Assembly: GCF_006636205.1 (NCBI RefSeq)
Contig: NZ_VIGB01000003.1
Coordinates: forward strand, 2,852,001 to 2,916,000
Origin: Kitasatospora acidiphila
GTDB taxonomy: Bacteria; Actinomycetota; Actinomycetes; Streptomycetales; Streptomycetaceae
Length of the DNA: 64,000 nucleotides
Reading direction: 5' to 3'
Each line of letters starts with the position of its first letter. The first letter of the stretch is position 1. Under the pieces are notes generated by a model. The model was not told where the DNA came from. It saw nothing but the letters and a program-made list of their open reading frames with translations, and did no database searches. A program made the translations under genes and the position numbers. Shown here one piece after another: positions 41,981 through 51,949 of this stretch.

Positions 41981-44112
41981 CCATGACGAGCACCACTGAG
42001 CTGCTGACCCGCGGCGCCGAGCTGTTCCCCGGCGAGGTCGTCACCACCGCGCACGTGCGTCACCTGGACCTGCCGCTGCAGGCCGGCAAGCTGGCCGTGA
42101 TCACCCTGGACAACGGCTTCGACCACACCAAGCCGACCACCTTCGGCCCGGGCTCGCTGCTGAAGCTCTCCGCGGCGCTGGACCAGGTCGAGGCGGAGGC
42201 CGCCGAGGGCAAGATCGTCGCCGTCGCGATCACCGGCAAGCCGTTCATCTTCGCGGTCGGCGCCGACCTCAAGGGCGTCGAGCTGCTCAAGGAGCACGGC
42301 GACGCGCTGGCCATCGGCAAGGGCGGCCACGAGGTCTTCAAGCGGATCGCCGCGCTGCCGGTGCCGAGCTTCGCGTTCTACAACGGTGCCGCGATGGGCG
42401 GCGGTGTCGAGGTGGGCCTGCACTGCACCTACCGCACCGTCAGCTCCGGTGTGCCGGCCTTCTCGCTGCCCGAGGTCTTCCTCGGTCTGGTCCCCGGCTG
42501 GGGCGGCTGCACCATCCTGCCGAACCTGGTCGGCCCGGCCAACGCGGTCAAGGTCATCATCGAGAACTCGATGGCCCAGAACAAGCAGCTCAAGGGCAAG
42601 GAGGTGTTCGAGCTCGGCATCGCGGACGCGATCTTCGAGCCGGCCGACTTCCTGGAGCAGTCGATCCTGTGGGCCGCCAAGGTCCTCAAGGGCGAGGTCG
42701 TCGTCGAGCGCCCGGAGATCGACCGGGGCGAGAACTGGGACCAGTGCATCGCCTGGGGCCGGGCCGTCGCCGACGGCAAGGTGCACGGCGCCGCGCCGGC
42801 CGCCTACCGCGCGCTGGACATCATGGCCGCGGCCAAGGACGGCGACCTGCAGAAGGGCTTCGACGCCGAGGACCAGGCGCTGGCCGACCTGATCATGGGT
42901 GGCGAGCTGCGGGCCGGCATCTACTCGTTCAACCTGGTGCAGCGCCGGGCCAAGAAGCCGTTCGGCGCCCCGGACAAGTCGCTGGCCCGCCCGGTCTCCA
43001 AGGTCGGCGTGGTCGGTGCCGGTCTGATGGCCTCCCAGCTGGCGCTGCTCTTCGCCCGCCGCCTCGAGGTGCCGGTGGTCCTCACCGACATCGACCAGGC
43101 GCGGATCGACAAGGGCGTCGGCTACGTCCACGGCGAGATCGACAAGCTGCTGGCCAAGGGCCGGGTCAACCAGGACAAGGCCAACAAGCTCAAGGGCCTG
43201 GTCAGCGGCCACCTGGACAAGGCGACCGCCTTCGGCGACGCGGACTTCGTGATCGAGGCCGTGTTCGAGGAGATGGGCGTCAAGCAGAACGTCTTCGCCG
43301 AGCTGGAGGCCGTGGTCTCGCCGACCGCGATCCTGGCCACCAACACCTCCTCGCTGTCGGTCACCGAGATGGCCTCCAAGCTGCAGCACCCGGAGCGCGT
43401 GGTCGGCTTCCACTTCTTCAACCCGGTCGCGATCCTGCCGCTGCTGGAGATCGTCCGGGCCGAGAAGACCGACGACGCCTCGCTGGCCACCGCCTTCGCC
43501 GTCGCCAAGAAGCTGAAGAAGACGGCCGTGCTCACCAAGGACGCCCCGGCGTTCGTGGTGAACCGGATCCTGACCCGTTTCATGGGCGAGATCCAGAACA
43601 TCATCGACGAGGGCACCTCGTTCGAGACCGTCGAGAAGGCCGTGCAGCCGCTCGGCCTGCCGATGTCCCCGATCGCGCTGCTCGAGCTGGTCGGCCCGGC
43701 CATCGCGCTGCACGTCTCGGAGACCCTGCACGGTGCCTTCCCGGAGCGCTTCACCGTCTCCGAGAACCTCGCCAAGGTGGTCAAGGCCGGCAAGCGCGGC
43801 TTCTACATCTGGCAGGACGGCCGGCAGGTGCTCGACCCCGAGGTGCTGGAGCTGCTCTCCTTCGGCGACAGCGCGCTCACCGAGGAGCAGGTCCGCGAGC
43901 GGGCGCTGAACGCGGTCGCCCAGGAGATCGGCCTGATGCTGGACGAGGGCGTGGTCGGTGAGGCGCAGGACATCGACCTGTGCATGATCACCGGCGCCGG
44001 CTGGCCCTTCCACCTGGGCGGGATCACCCCGTACCTGGACCGCGAGGGCGTCTCCGAGCGGGTGAACGGCAAGCGCTTCCTGGCCCCGGGCCTGGCCAGC
44101 GTGCCGGCCTGA
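41977..44112 (+). CDS. fadB: 3-hydroxyacyl-CoA dehydrogenase / enoyl-CoA hydratase fusion
   Basis: 711 residues from GTG 41977; ATG 41983 is possible. The N-terminal crotonase domain has FIFAVGADLKGVELLKEHG and AFYNGAAMGGGVEVGLHCTY (oxyanion hole), then FSLPEVFLGLVPGWGGCTIL with the catalytic Glu. From about residue 330 the dehydrogenase domain starts with the NAD motif VGVVGAGLMASQLALLFARR and contains ILATNTSSLSVTEMA, GFHFFNPVAILPLLEIV and KDAPAFVVNRIL. It forms the beta-oxidation complex with FadA. Confidence 0.96.
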   Translation: MTMTSTTELLTRGAELFPGEVVTTAHVRHLDLPLQAGKLAVITLDNGFDHTKPTTFGPGSLLKLSAALDQVEAEAAEGKIVAVAITGKPFIFAVGADLKGVELLKEHGDALAIGKGGHEVFKRIAALPVPSFAFYNGAAMGGGVEVGLHCTYRTVSSGVPAFSLPEVFLGLVPGWGGCTILPNLVGPANAVKVIIENSMAQNKQLKGKEVFELGIADAIFEPADFLEQSILWAAKVLKGEVVVERPEIDRGENWDQCIAWGRAVADGKVHGAAPAAYRALDIMAAAKDGDLQKGFDAEDQALADLIMGGELRAGIYSFNLVQRRAKKPFGAPDKSLARPVSKVGVVGAGLMASQLALLFARRLEVPVVLTDIDQARIDKGVGYVHGEIDKLLAKGRVNQDKANKLKGLVSGHLDKATAFGDADFVIEAVFEEMGVKQNVFAELEAVVSPTAILATNTSSLSVTEMASKLQHPERVVGFHFFNPVAILPLLEIVRAEKTDDASLATAFAVAKKLKKTAVLTKDAPAFVVNRILTRFMGEIQNIIDEGTSFETVEKAVQPLGLPMSPIALLELVGPAIALHVSETLHGAFPERFTVSENLAKVVKAGKRGFYIWQDGRQVLDPEVLELLSFGDSALTEEQVRERALNAVAQEIGLMLDEGVVGEAQDIDLCMITGAGWPFHLGGITPYLDREGVSERVNGKRFLAPGLASVPA

Positions 44113-44138
44113 GCCTGACCCGGCTCCGCTAGCGACAG

Positions 44139-44173
44139 CGGGCGCCTTCCTCCGAACCGGGGGAAGGCGCCCG
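44139..44173 (+). terminator. Hairpin terminator after fadB
   Basis: CGGGCGCCTTCC and GGAAGGCGCCCG make a perfect 12-bp stem with an 11-base loop, 26 bases past the fadB stop. Confidence 0.85.
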
Positions 44174-44280
44174 TTCGCGTCTGCGCTCAGGCCGTCCCGG
44201 TATACACCCAAACCGGACAAAGAGCATAATGCCGTTAGGCCAAGCGGTTCAGACTTGCACACTCGAAGGAGGCGAGTCGT

Positions 44281-44727
44281 ATGGCCGACGTCTCACATCG
44301 AACCGGTGATATGCGCACCCATCCGGACATCGCGGAGATGCGCGACCGGTACGCACGCATGATGGACGGGCCGTCCGGAGTCGCCGTGGACGGCCTGGTC
44401 GTCCTCGCCGGCCTCTACCTGGCGATCTCGCCCTACGTGGTGCACTTCAGTGCCGCCAGCCACGAGCTGGTGGTCACCAACCTGATCCTCGGCATCGGCA
44501 TCGCCGCTCTCGGGCTCTGCCTCACCCTCGCCCCGGCCCGGATGTTCGGGCTCACCTGGGCGATGTTCGCGACCGGCGTGTTCCTGATCATCTCCCCGTG
44601 GGTGGTGACCGTCGGCCACACCGCGACCCGGGGCATCATCTGGAACCAGGTGGTGATCGGGGCCGTCACCTGTCTGCTCGCCCTCACCGCGGGCGGAGTG
44701 ATGGGCAGCCGGCGCCGCCGAGCCTGA
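44281..44727 (+). CDS. SPW-repeat membrane protein
   Basis: 148 residues from ATG 44281, with GAAGGAGG upstream. Four hydrophobic segments are visible. The SPW motif appears twice, as LYLAISPYVVHFS and VFLIISPWVVTVG (about residues 43-55 and 100-112), each closing a helix. The N-terminus is hydrophilic (MADVSHRTGDMRTHPDIAEM). Function unknown. CATAAT at 44225-44230 is a plausible -10 without a clear -35. Confidence 0.9.
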   Translation: MADVSHRTGDMRTHPDIAEMRDRYARMMDGPSGVAVDGLVVLAGLYLAISPYVVHFSAASHELVVTNLILGIGIAALGLCLTLAPARMFGLTWAMFATGVFLIISPWVVTVGHTATRGIIWNQVVIGAVTCLLALTAGGVMGSRRRRA

Positions 44728-44743
44728 TCCCCGTCCAACCCGA

Positions 44744-44781
44744 AAGGACCTGCCCGGCCGCGAACGGCCGGGCAGGTCCTT
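44744..44781. terminator. Bidirectional hairpin terminator between SPW gene and dxs
   Basis: AAGGACCTGCCCGGCCG, CGAA tetraloop, CGGCCGGGCAGGTCCTT: a perfect 17-bp stem between convergent genes, the strongest terminator in the window. Confidence 0.9.
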
Positions 44782-44816
44782 CGGTGTGAGGCGGCGTCAG
44801 CCGGCGTGAGACGGTG

Positions 44817-46733
44817 TCAGGCCTCGACGGTCTGGGAGACGTCCAGCCGGGCGACCAGCGCCGTCACCTGACGGGCGATGTCGGGGCCGGTCAGGCCGAT
44901 CTCGGCGAGGATCTCCTCGCGCTTGGCGTGGTCCAGGAACTCCTGCGGGATGCCGAAGTCGCGCAGCGGCAGGTCCACCTCGGCGTCGCGCAGCGCCTGG
45001 GCGACGGTGGCGCCGACCCCGCCGGCCCGCCCGTTGTCCTCGACCGTCACCACCACGCGGTGCTCGGCGGCCAGGCCGGGCAGCGCCGGGTCCACCGGCT
45101 TGACCCAGCGCGGGTCGACCACCGTGGCGGTGATCCCCTGGGCGTCCAGCAGCGCGGCGGCCTCCAGGCAGATCGAGGCCAGCGCGCCGACCGAGACGAT
45201 CAGCACATCGGCCCGCTTCTCACCCTCGACCGGCGACTCGGTCGAGCCGTGCAGCACGTCCATGCCGCCGATCCGGCCGAGCGAGGCCACCGCCGGGCCG
45301 ACCGCGCCCTTGGAGAAGCGCACCACCGTCGGCGCGTCCTTGACCTCGACGGCCTCGCGCAGCTGCGCCCGCAGCTGCTCGGCGTCACGCGGGGCGGCCA
45401 GCCGCAGACCGGGCACCACCTGCAGGATCGACATGTCCCACATGCCGTTGTGCGAGGCGCCGTCGGTGCCGGTGATGCCGGCCCGGTCGAGCACGAAGGT
45501 GACGCCCAGCTTGTGCAGGGCGACGTCCATCAGCACCTGGTCGAAGGCCCGGTTGAGGAAGGTCGCATAGACCGCGACCACCGGGTGCAGCCCGGCGGTG
45601 GCCAGACCGGCGGCCGAGACCGCGGCGTGCTGCTCGGCGATGCCGACGTCGAAGGTGCGCTTCGGGAAGGCCTTGGCGAACGGCGCCAGGCCCACCGGGT
45701 GCAGCATCGCGGCGGTGATCGCCACGATGTCCTTGCGCTCCCGGCCGAGCTCCACCATCTCCTCGCCGAAGACCGAGGTCCAGTCCTTGCCCGAGGTCTT
45801 CACCGGCAGGCCGGTGTCCGGGTGGATCACGCCGACCGCGTGGAAGCGGTCCTCCTCGTTGTTGAGCGCCGCGTGGTAGCCGCGACCCTTCTCGGTGATG
45901 ACGTGCACGATCACCGGGCCGCCGAAGCCGCGGGCCTTGCGCAGCGCCGACTCCAGCGCGCCGATGTCGTGGCCGTCGATCGGGCCGAGGTACTTCAGGC
46001 CGAGGTCCTCGAACATGCCCTGCGGGGCGATGAAGTCCTTCAGGCCCTTCTTGGCGCCGTGCAGCGCGCCGGCCAGCCCCTCGCCGATCACCGGAGTGCG
46101 CTGCAGCGCCTCCTTGCCCCAGCTGAGGAAGCGCTCGTAGCCCTGGGTGGCGCGCAGCGTGGTGAGGTGGTTGGCCAGGCCGCCGATGGTCGGCGAGTAG
46201 GAGCGCTCGTTGTCGTTGACCACGATGACCAGCGGGCGGTCCTGGGCCTCGGCGATGTTGTTGAGCGCTTCCCAGGCCATGCCGCCGGTGAGCGCACCGT
46301 CGCCGGTGACCGCGACCACCGGGCAGTCCTTGTGGCCGAGCAGCTGGTTGGCCTTGGCGATGCCGTCGGCGTAGCCCAGCACGGTGGAGGCGTGCGAGTT
46401 CTCGATCACGTCGTGCTCGGACTCGACCCGGGACGGGTAGCCGGACAGGCCGCCCTTCATCTTCAGCCGGCTGAAGTCCTGACGGCCCGTCAGCAGCTTG
46501 TGGACGTAACTCTGGTGGCCGGTGTCGAAGAGGATCCGCTCGCGCGGCGAGTCGAAGACCCGGTGCAGCGCGATGGTGAGCTCCACCACTCCGAGGTTGG
46601 GGCCCAGGTGCCCGCCGGTCTTGGAGACCTCCTCGATCAGGAAGGTGCGGATCTCCTCGGCGAGGGCAGCCAGCTGCCCCGGGGTGAGCCGGTCGAGATC
46701 GCGCGGCCCCCGAATGCGGGTCAGCAAGGACAC
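44817..46733 (-). CDS. dxs: 1-deoxy-D-xylulose-5-phosphate synthase
   Basis: 638 residues from GTG 46733 ([20 protein letters not shown]), with AAGGAGGAA upstream. Thiamine-diphosphate enzyme of the MEP isoprenoid pathway, joining pyruvate and glyceraldehyde-3-phosphate. Visible are [20 protein letters not shown], the cofactor motif [20 protein letters not shown], the inter-domain [18 protein letters not shown] with catalytic Glu (about residue 365) and [20 protein letters not shown]. Full length. It is preceded by a terminator that separates it from xylH. Confidence 0.97.
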   Translation of the reverse strand: MSLLTRIRGPRDLDRLTPGQLAALAEEIRTFLIEEVSKTGGHLGPNLGVVELTIALHRVFDSPRERILFDTGHQSYVHKLLTGRQDFSRLKMKGGLSGYPSRVESEHDVIENSHASTVLGYADGIAKANQLLGHKDCPVVAVTGDGALTGGMAWEALNNIAEAQDRPLVIVVNDNERSYSPTIGGLANHLTTLRATQGYERFLSWGKEALQRTPVIGEGLAGALHGAKKGLKDFIAPQGMFEDLGLKYLGPIDGHDIGALESALRKARGFGGPVIVHVITEKGRGYHAALNNEEDRFHAVGVIHPDTGLPVKTSGKDWTSVFGEEMVELGRERKDIVAITAAMLHPVGLAPFAKAFPKRTFDVGIAEQHAAVSAAGLATAGLHPVVAVYATFLNRAFDQVLMDVALHKLGVTFVLDRAGITGTDGASHNGMWDMSILQVVPGLRLAAPRDAEQLRAQLREAVEVKDAPTVVRFSKGAVGPAVASLGRIGGMDVLHGSTESPVEGEKRADVLIVSVGALASICLEAAALLDAQGITATVVDPRWVKPVDPALPGLAAEHRVVVTVEDNGRAGGVGATVAQALRDAEVDLPLRDFGIPQEFLDHAKREEILAEIGLTGPDIARQVTALVARLDVSQTVEA

Positions 46734-46851
46734 CCGTTCCTCCTTCTGTCGGTGTGGGTGCGAGCGGGCTCTCGGCCCGCTCGACTGGTCGAGTCTAATG
46801 TCCGCCGGTGCGGCGCCTCGCGCCGGGAGCATGTCTGCGGGGCGTGCAAAA

Positions 46852-46914
46852 GCCCGGAACGCGCCCCCGCACGCCAGCGCTGATCGGCTGGCGTGCGGCA
46901 GGCGCGTCCCGGGC
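46852..46914 (-). terminator. Large two-part hairpin between xylH and dxs
   Basis: Outer arms GCCCGGAACGCGCC / GGCGCGTCCCGGGC and inner arms CCGCACGCCAGC / GCTGGCGTGCGG surround an 8-base loop. About 26 paired positions, 11 bases after the xylH stop. Confidence 0.85.
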
Positions 46915-46924
46915 GCGCGGCAGG

Positions 46925-48168
46925 TCAGCCGCGCCCGGAGGTCTTCTGGGTGCGGCGCGAGACCGAGTCCAGGACCACCGCGGCCAGCAGCACCGCGCCG
47001 GTGATCATGTACTGGATCGACTGGCTGGTGTTCTGCATGTCCAGGCCGACCATGATGGCCTCGATCACCAGCGTGCCCAGCAGCGCCGACCAGGCGTTGC
47101 CGCGACCGCCGAACAGGCTGGTGCCGCCGATGACGGCCGCCGCGATGGCGTCCATCAGGACGTTGCCGCCGCCCAGCAGCTTGTCGGCGGAGCCCTGCTG
47201 CGAGGCGAGGAACAGACCGCCGACCGCGGCCAGACCGGCCGAGATCATGTAGACCGTGATCCGCACCCGGGACACGCTGATGCCGGCCCGGCGGGCCGCC
47301 TCGATGCCGCCGCCGACCGCGAACACCTGGCGGCCGTAGCGGGTGCGGCGCAGCACGAAGTCCGAGCCGATCACCACGGCGAGCAGGACCACCAGCGCCA
47401 GCGGCAGGCCGCGGTCCTGGTTGAACATGTAGGCCACCCCGAAGGCGAGCACGGCCAGCGCGGCGGCGCGCACCGCGATCTCGGTGACCGAGCGGGCCGG
47501 CAGCCCGGCCTGGCGGCGGTTCTTCGCCCCCAGCAGCGCGGCGATCAGGTAGCCGGCCACACCGACCGCGGCCACGCCGTAGGCGACGGCCACATCGTTG
47601 AAGAAGTAGTTGTCCAGCTTGGCGATCACGCCGTCCGGAATGTTGTTGAGGGTGCCCTTCGAGCCCATCACCTCGCCCTGCAGACCGTTCCAGGCGAGGA
47701 AGCCGGCCAGCGTGACCACGAAGGCCGGCACGCCCAGCTTGGCGAAGAAGAAGCCGTGCAGCGCGCCGATGACCAGCGCGCAGCCGACGGCGAGCAGCAT
47801 GGCCAGCCACTCGTTGAGGCCGTGCTGGACGGCGGCCACCGCGGCGATCGCCGCCGAGGCGCCGGCCAGCGAGCCGAGCGACAGGTCGATCTCGCCGAGC
47901 AGCAGCACGAAGACGATGCCGACGGCTATCAGACCGGGACCGGCGAGGTAGAGGGCGATGTTGGAGAGGTTTCCGGCGGTGAGGAACCTGCTGTTCAGCG
48001 ACTGGAAGATGATCGCGATCAGGATCAGCCCGAGCACCACCGGCAGCGAGCCGAGGTCACCGCTGCGCACCTTGCGCTGGAACTCGCCGAGGTAGCCGCT
48101 CAGGCCCTGCTCGCGGACCAGCAGCCGGGGGTCGACGGCCGGCGCGGCGGGGAGGACTGCGTGGTCAT
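46925..48168 (-). CDS. xylH: Xylose-type sugar ABC transporter permease (frameshifted at the N-terminus)
   Basis: The main frame (about 382 residues from 48070 downwards) is a BPD_transp_2/RbsC-type permease with roughly ten helices. Recognisable parts are [40 protein letters not shown] and the family loop [20 protein letters not shown], then [18 protein letters not shown]. Upstream, ATG 48168 (MTTQSSP) has AAGG nine bases before it but is in another frame. One extra G in the run 48149-48152 (plus strand) joins it to [20 protein letters not shown], giving about 414 residues, the usual start. It is likely a sequence error. It lies 31 bases after xylG. Confidence 0.88.
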
Positions 48169-48199
48169 CTGGGTTGCCTTCTGGGGGTGGCGGGGTTGC

Positions 48200-49024
48200 T
48201 CACTTGGCGGCCTCCGACTCGGTCGCGTGCGCACTGTGCTGGTCGGTCGCGTGCGCGACGCGGGCCTGACGGCGGGTCACCGCGTTGTCGGTGGCGCCGG
48301 TGATGGCCGAGATGATGGTTTCGTGGCTGGTGTCCGCGATCTTGAAGACACCGTTGTTGCGGCCCAGCCGCAGCACCGCGACCTGGTCGGCGACGGCGCG
48401 CACGTCGGCCATGTTGTGGCTGATCAGGATCACCCCGAGGCCGCGGTCCCGGAGCCGCTCGACCAGGTCGAGCACCTGGGCGGTCTGCTCCACGCCGAGC
48501 GCGGCGGTGGGCTCGTCCAGGATGACGATCTTGGGGTCGCCGATCAGCGCGCGGGCGATGGCGACCACCTGGCGCTGGCCGCCGGAGAGCGCCGCGACCG
48601 GGATCCGCACGCTGGGGATCCGGATGGAGAGCGTGTCGAGCAGCTCCTTGGCCTTCTTCTCCATGGCCACCTCGTCCAGCCGGCCGCCGCGCAGCAGCTC
48701 GCGGCCGAGGAAGAGGTTGGCGACCACGTCGAGGTTGTCGCAGAGCGCGAGGTCCTGGTAGACGGTCGCGACGCCGAGTGCGGTGGCGTCCTGAGGGCGG
48801 GCCAGGGTGACCTTGCGGCCCTCCCACTCGATGCTGCCCTCGTCGATCGTGTACACCCCCGCGATCGTCTTGACCAGGGTGGACTTGCCGGCGCCGTTGT
48901 CGCCGACCAGGGCGACCACCTGTCCGGCGTGTACTTCGAGGTCGACGCCGGTGAGGACCTGCACGGCGCCGAACCGCTTGGAGACGTTGTGCAGGGCGAG
49001 GACGGGTGTGTCGGACTGAACCAT
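48200..49024 (-). CDS. xylG: Sugar ABC transporter ATP-binding protein
   Basis: 274 residues from ATG 49024 (MVQSDTPVLALHNVSKRFGA), with AAGGAG seven bases upstream. It has a single ABC domain: Walker A ALVGDNGAGKSTLVKTIAGV, Q-loop TVYQDLALCDNLDVVANLFL, signature LSGGQRQVVAIARAL and Walker B IVILDEPTAALGV. Unlike RbsA/E. coli XylG it is a half-size, one-domain ATPase. The C-terminal ~20 residues repeat HATD/HATE. It energises uptake with XylH and XylF. Confidence 0.93.
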   Translation of the reverse strand: MVQSDTPVLALHNVSKRFGAVQVLTGVDLEVHAGQVVALVGDNGAGKSTLVKTIAGVYTIDEGSIEWEGRKVTLARPQDATALGVATVYQDLALCDNLDVVANLFLGRELLRGGRLDEVAMEKKAKELLDTLSIRIPSVRIPVAALSGGQRQVVAIARALIGDPKIVILDEPTAALGVEQTAQVLDLVERLRDRGLGVILISHNMADVRAVADQVAVLRLGRNNGVFKIADTSHETIISAITGATDNAVTRRQARVAHATDQHSAHATESEAAK

Positions 49025-49104
49025 TCGTGGCTCCTTCGGGGTCGTCAAAAGGGGCGCACGTGGCTCTGCTGGGAGGCCGGGTACGCCGGAGTGGCGCGCG
49101 GGGC

Positions 49105-49137
49105 GCCGGCCGGACCACTGCTCGGGCTCCGGCCGGC
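49105..49137 (-). terminator. Intercistronic hairpin between xylF and xylG
   Basis: GCCGGCCGGA and TCCGGCCGGC form a perfect 10-bp stem with a 13-base loop in the 137-base gap after xylF. Such hairpins often stabilise the binding-protein message and reduce read-through to the transporter genes. Confidence 0.65.
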
Positions 49138-49161
49138 TCCCGCCGGGTGAAGGGGCTTCGG

Positions 49162-50253
49162 TTACTGGAGGTGGGCGTCCTGGCAGGCCTGCGCGTACTG
49201 CGCGGTGCAGATGTCCGAGACCTTGTAGAGGCCGTCGGCGATCACGGTGTCCTTGATGTTGTCCTTGGTCACCACGACCGGGGTGAGCAGCAGGGAGGGG
49301 ACGTTGGTGCCGTCGCTGGCGGTGGTGGCGGTGGCGACGCTGGTGACGTCCACGTTGTGCAGCAGGTTGACCGCGATGGTGGCGGCGCCCTCGGCCTCCG
49401 GCTTGTAGGCCTTGTAGATGGTGTAGGCCTGGTCACCGGTGAGGATGCGCTGGATGGCGTCGGAGGCCGCGTCCTGGCCGCCGACCGGCACGCTGATGCC
49501 CTGGGCCTTGAGCGCGGTGATGATGGCGGCGGCCATGCCGTCGTTGGCGGAGTAGACGGCCTGGAAGCCGGTCTTGCCCAGCGAGGTGATCGCGGCGCCC
49601 ATCTTCTGGCTGGCCACGGTGGGCTTCCACTCGCCGGACTGCTCGTAGACGATCTTGCCCACGGCGCCGTCCAGCACCTTGTGGGCGCCCGCCTTGAACT
49701 GACCGGCGTTCGGGTCGTTGTCGTCGCCGTTGATCATGACGACGTTGGCGGACTTGGCGTTGGCACCCAGCGCCTTCACCAGCGCCTGGCCCTGGAGCTC
49801 GCCGACCTTCTCGTTGTCGAAGGAGATGTAGGCGGAGACCGGGCCGGCGGCGAGCCGGTCGTAGGCGATGACCTTGACGCCCTTCTTCTGCGCGTCGGTG
49901 ACCCAGGAGGCGGTGCCCGTGGCGTTCACCGGGTCGAGCATGATCACCTTGACGCCCTGCGAGACCAGGGTGTCGAACTGCTGCTTCTGGGTCGTGGCAT
50001 CGCCGTTGGCGTTGTTGTACTTGACCGTGCAGTCAGCGCACAGCGACTTGACCTTGGCCTCGATGAGCGGCTTGTCGAACGACTCGTAGCGGACCGACGA
50101 GGAGTTCTCGGGGAGGAGCAGCCCGATGGTCTTGTTGTCTCCCGAGCTCGCGGAGTTGGAGCTGCTGCCACCGGCCTTGCCACAGGCGGCCATGGTGAGA
50201 GCCATCGAAACCGCGGCGGTACCGATGACGACGCGACGCATCATTGCGTTCAT
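49162..50253 (-). CDS. xylF: Sugar ABC transporter substrate-binding lipoprotein
   Basis: 363 residues from ATG 50253, with GGAGG ten bases upstream. The lipoprotein signal ends in SMALTMAACGKAGG. The periplasmic-binding-protein type 1 fold is visible in KTIGLLLPENSSSVRYESFD, GVKVIMLDPVNATGTASWVT, VIAYDRLAAGPVSAYISFDN and QAVYSANDGMAAAIITALKA. Two cysteines in SLCADCTVKYNN may pair. The xylose assignment rests on the neighbouring Rok7B7-like repressor and gene order, not on binding residues; another pentose or hexose is possible. Confidence 0.88.
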   Translation of the reverse strand: MNAMMRRVVIGTAAVSMALTMAACGKAGGSSSNSASSGDNKTIGLLLPENSSSVRYESFDKPLIEAKVKSLCADCTVKYNNANGDATTQKQQFDTLVSQGVKVIMLDPVNATGTASWVTDAQKKGVKVIAYDRLAAGPVSAYISFDNEKVGELQGQALVKALGANAKSANVVMINGDDNDPNAGQFKAGAHKVLDGAVGKIVYEQSGEWKPTVASQKMGAAITSLGKTGFQAVYSANDGMAAAIITALKAQGISVPVGGQDAASDAIQRILTGDQAYTIYKAYKPEAEGAATIAVNLLHNVDVTSVATATTASDGTNVPSLLLTPVVVTKDNIKDTVIADGLYKVSDICTAQYAQACQDAHLQ

Positions 50254-50454
50254 GTTGGGGGAGCCTCCCTGACGGAGCCGCAACGTTGCGGCGAGGTGGG
50301 AAGGAGTCAACCCCCCACCTTGCCGCGTCGTCAACATATGAACCCAGTCCTCCAGGGATCCAAATGTTTTCGTTACCTTCCTGAAGGCTAAGCCGAGACC
50401 AAACTGCCCGACCCTGTCCCGTTTTCGTCCCCCTTGCGAGGGACTGGCAACGCG

Positions 50455-51657
50455 TCAGGCACGCGCCGCCGCGGCCGGCGAGGCATGCCCGATTGCCCCG
50501 GTTTCGCCCATCTCGCTCATCACCAGGGCGAGGGCGCCGAGCACCTCCGCACGACCGCCCAAGGTACCGGGGACGATCGAGAGCTGACGCGCCGCCGAGG
50601 GGATCGCATAGCGCGCCACCGAGTCCCTGATCGGAGAAAGTACCAGCTCACCGGCCTCGGCGAGGTCACCGCCGAGGATCACCCGACGGGGATTCAGCAG
50701 ATTGCACAGGGTCGCCACACCGGTGCCGATCTGCCGCCCGGCGTCCGCGATCACCCGCCGGCAGCCCAGGTCGCCCTGCTGCGCCAGCCGGACCACCTCG
50801 GACAACGTCAACTCGCGCTGGTGACTAGCGTTCAAAAGGTTGAGCAGATAGCGGGATCCGACGAAGGTCTCCAGGCAGCCGCGGTTGCCGCAGCGGCAGA
50901 CCGGCCCGGACTCGTCCAGCGTGATGTGGCCGATCTCGCCGGCGGTGCCGCCCGGCCCCCGGTAGATCTGCCCGTTGATGACCAGGCCGGAGCCCACCCC
51001 GCTGGCCACCTTGATGTAGGCCAGGTCGGCCAGCCCGCGCCCGGCCCCCCAGACCAGCTCGCCCAGCGCACCCAGGTTGGCGTCGTTGTCGACGTGCACC
51101 GGCATGCCGAGGCGCTGGGACAGCTCCCGGCCCGGCGCGATCCCGGTCCACCCCGGCAGGATCGCGGTGGAGCCGAGCGCCCCGGTCTCCACGTCGATCG
51201 GCCCGGGCACCCCGAGGCCCACCCCGATCACCTTGTCCGGCCGGAACCCGGCCTGCTCCAGCAGCCGCTCCACCAGCGCCTCGGCCCGGGCGAAGCCCTG
51301 CTCGGCGGAGACGTCCACGTTCATCGGCTCGCTCTCCTCGGCGAGCACCCGGTGCGCCAGGTTGCCGACCGCCACCCGCAGGTGGGAGTGGCCGAAGTCG
51401 ACGCCGACCACGATCCCGGCGTCCCCGCTCAGCGAGACGCTGCGGGCCCGCCGCCCGCCCGAGGAGGTGTCGGCCACCACCACCGTGCCGCTCTCCTTGA
51501 GCTCGCGCACGATGTTGGAGACCGTCGCCGCGGAGAGTCCGGTGGTGCGGGCGATCTCTGCCTGGGTCAGCGAGCCGGCCATCCGGACCGCGCGCAGCAC
51601 GCGCTCGAGGTTGGCGCGGTGCAGCGAGGACTGCGAACCCGGCGTGTCCATGGACAT
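50455..51657 (-). CDS. ROK-family transcriptional regulator (Rok7B7-like)
   Basis: 400 residues from ATG 51657, with GAGGAGGG ideally placed. N-terminal winged helix: VLRAVRMAGSLTQAEIARTT and GLSAATVSNIVRELKESGTV (about residues 20-60). The ROK sugar-kinase-like domain follows, with VVGVDFGHSHLRVAVGNLAH, the zinc motif CRCGNRGCLETF (about 275-286) and ILGGDLAEAGELVLSPI. In S. coelicolor the ROK protein Rok7B7 sits beside xylFGH and affects carbon control and antibiotics (from memory). Here it is 201 bases upstream of xylF on the same strand. A dyad lies in its own promoter. Confidence 0.92.
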   Translation of the reverse strand: MSMDTPGSQSSLHRANLERVLRAVRMAGSLTQAEIARTTGLSAATVSNIVRELKESGTVVVADTSSGGRRARSVSLSGDAGIVVGVDFGHSHLRVAVGNLAHRVLAEESEPMNVDVSAEQGFARAEALVERLLEQAGFRPDKVIGVGLGVPGPIDVETGALGSTAILPGWTGIAPGRELSQRLGMPVHVDNDANLGALGELVWGAGRGLADLAYIKVASGVGSGLVINGQIYRGPGGTAGEIGHITLDESGPVCRCGNRGCLETFVGSRYLLNLLNASHQRELTLSEVVRLAQQGDLGCRRVIADAGRQIGTGVATLCNLLNPRRVILGGDLAEAGELVLSPIRDSVARYAIPSAARQLSIVPGTLGGRAEVLGALALVMSEMGETGAIGHASPAAAARA

Positions 51658-51738
51658 GAATTACCCTCCTCAGGGCCCGGGAACCCGACCGTTCCCGCCC
51701 CACGCCGCGCCGTTGCGGCGGAGCTCGCGTTGACCAGA

Positions 51739-51761
51739 AGTTCACCTTCAACTTGTGAACT
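51739..51761. promoter_or_regulatory. Inverted-repeat operator candidate upstream of the ROK gene
   Basis: AGTTCAC, nine bases, GTGAACT: perfect 7-bp arms about 80 bases upstream of the ROK start. Spacing and sequence resemble ROK/XylR-type operators, so autoregulation is likely. It could also influence the divergent PQQ-propeller gene, which starts 190 bases away. Confidence 0.6.
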
Positions 51762-51949
51762 CTATGCCGAGAGCGGTGGTGCGCGCGCTCCCGCCCGGCC
51801 CGGCCGCCCCGAGCACAGGCTCGGGCCCTTCGGCAGCCGCCGAATGGTCCACCTCTACGATGTCCCTTATTCCCACCCGCCTCCTCAGCCTCCAGCGCCG
51901 CATCGGCCTGGACCAGGCGGACCACTCACGATCGATGACGGGGACTCAT

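Noticed and set aside
44202..44230. Full sigma-70-type promoter before the SPW gene
   Set aside because: CATAAT is a fair -10 but no -35 hexamer is found at 16-19 bases; kept only as a note on the gene.
44814..46883. 689-residue plus-strand open frame opposite dxs
   Set aside because: Antisense shadow of dxs, whose motifs are complete on the other strand.
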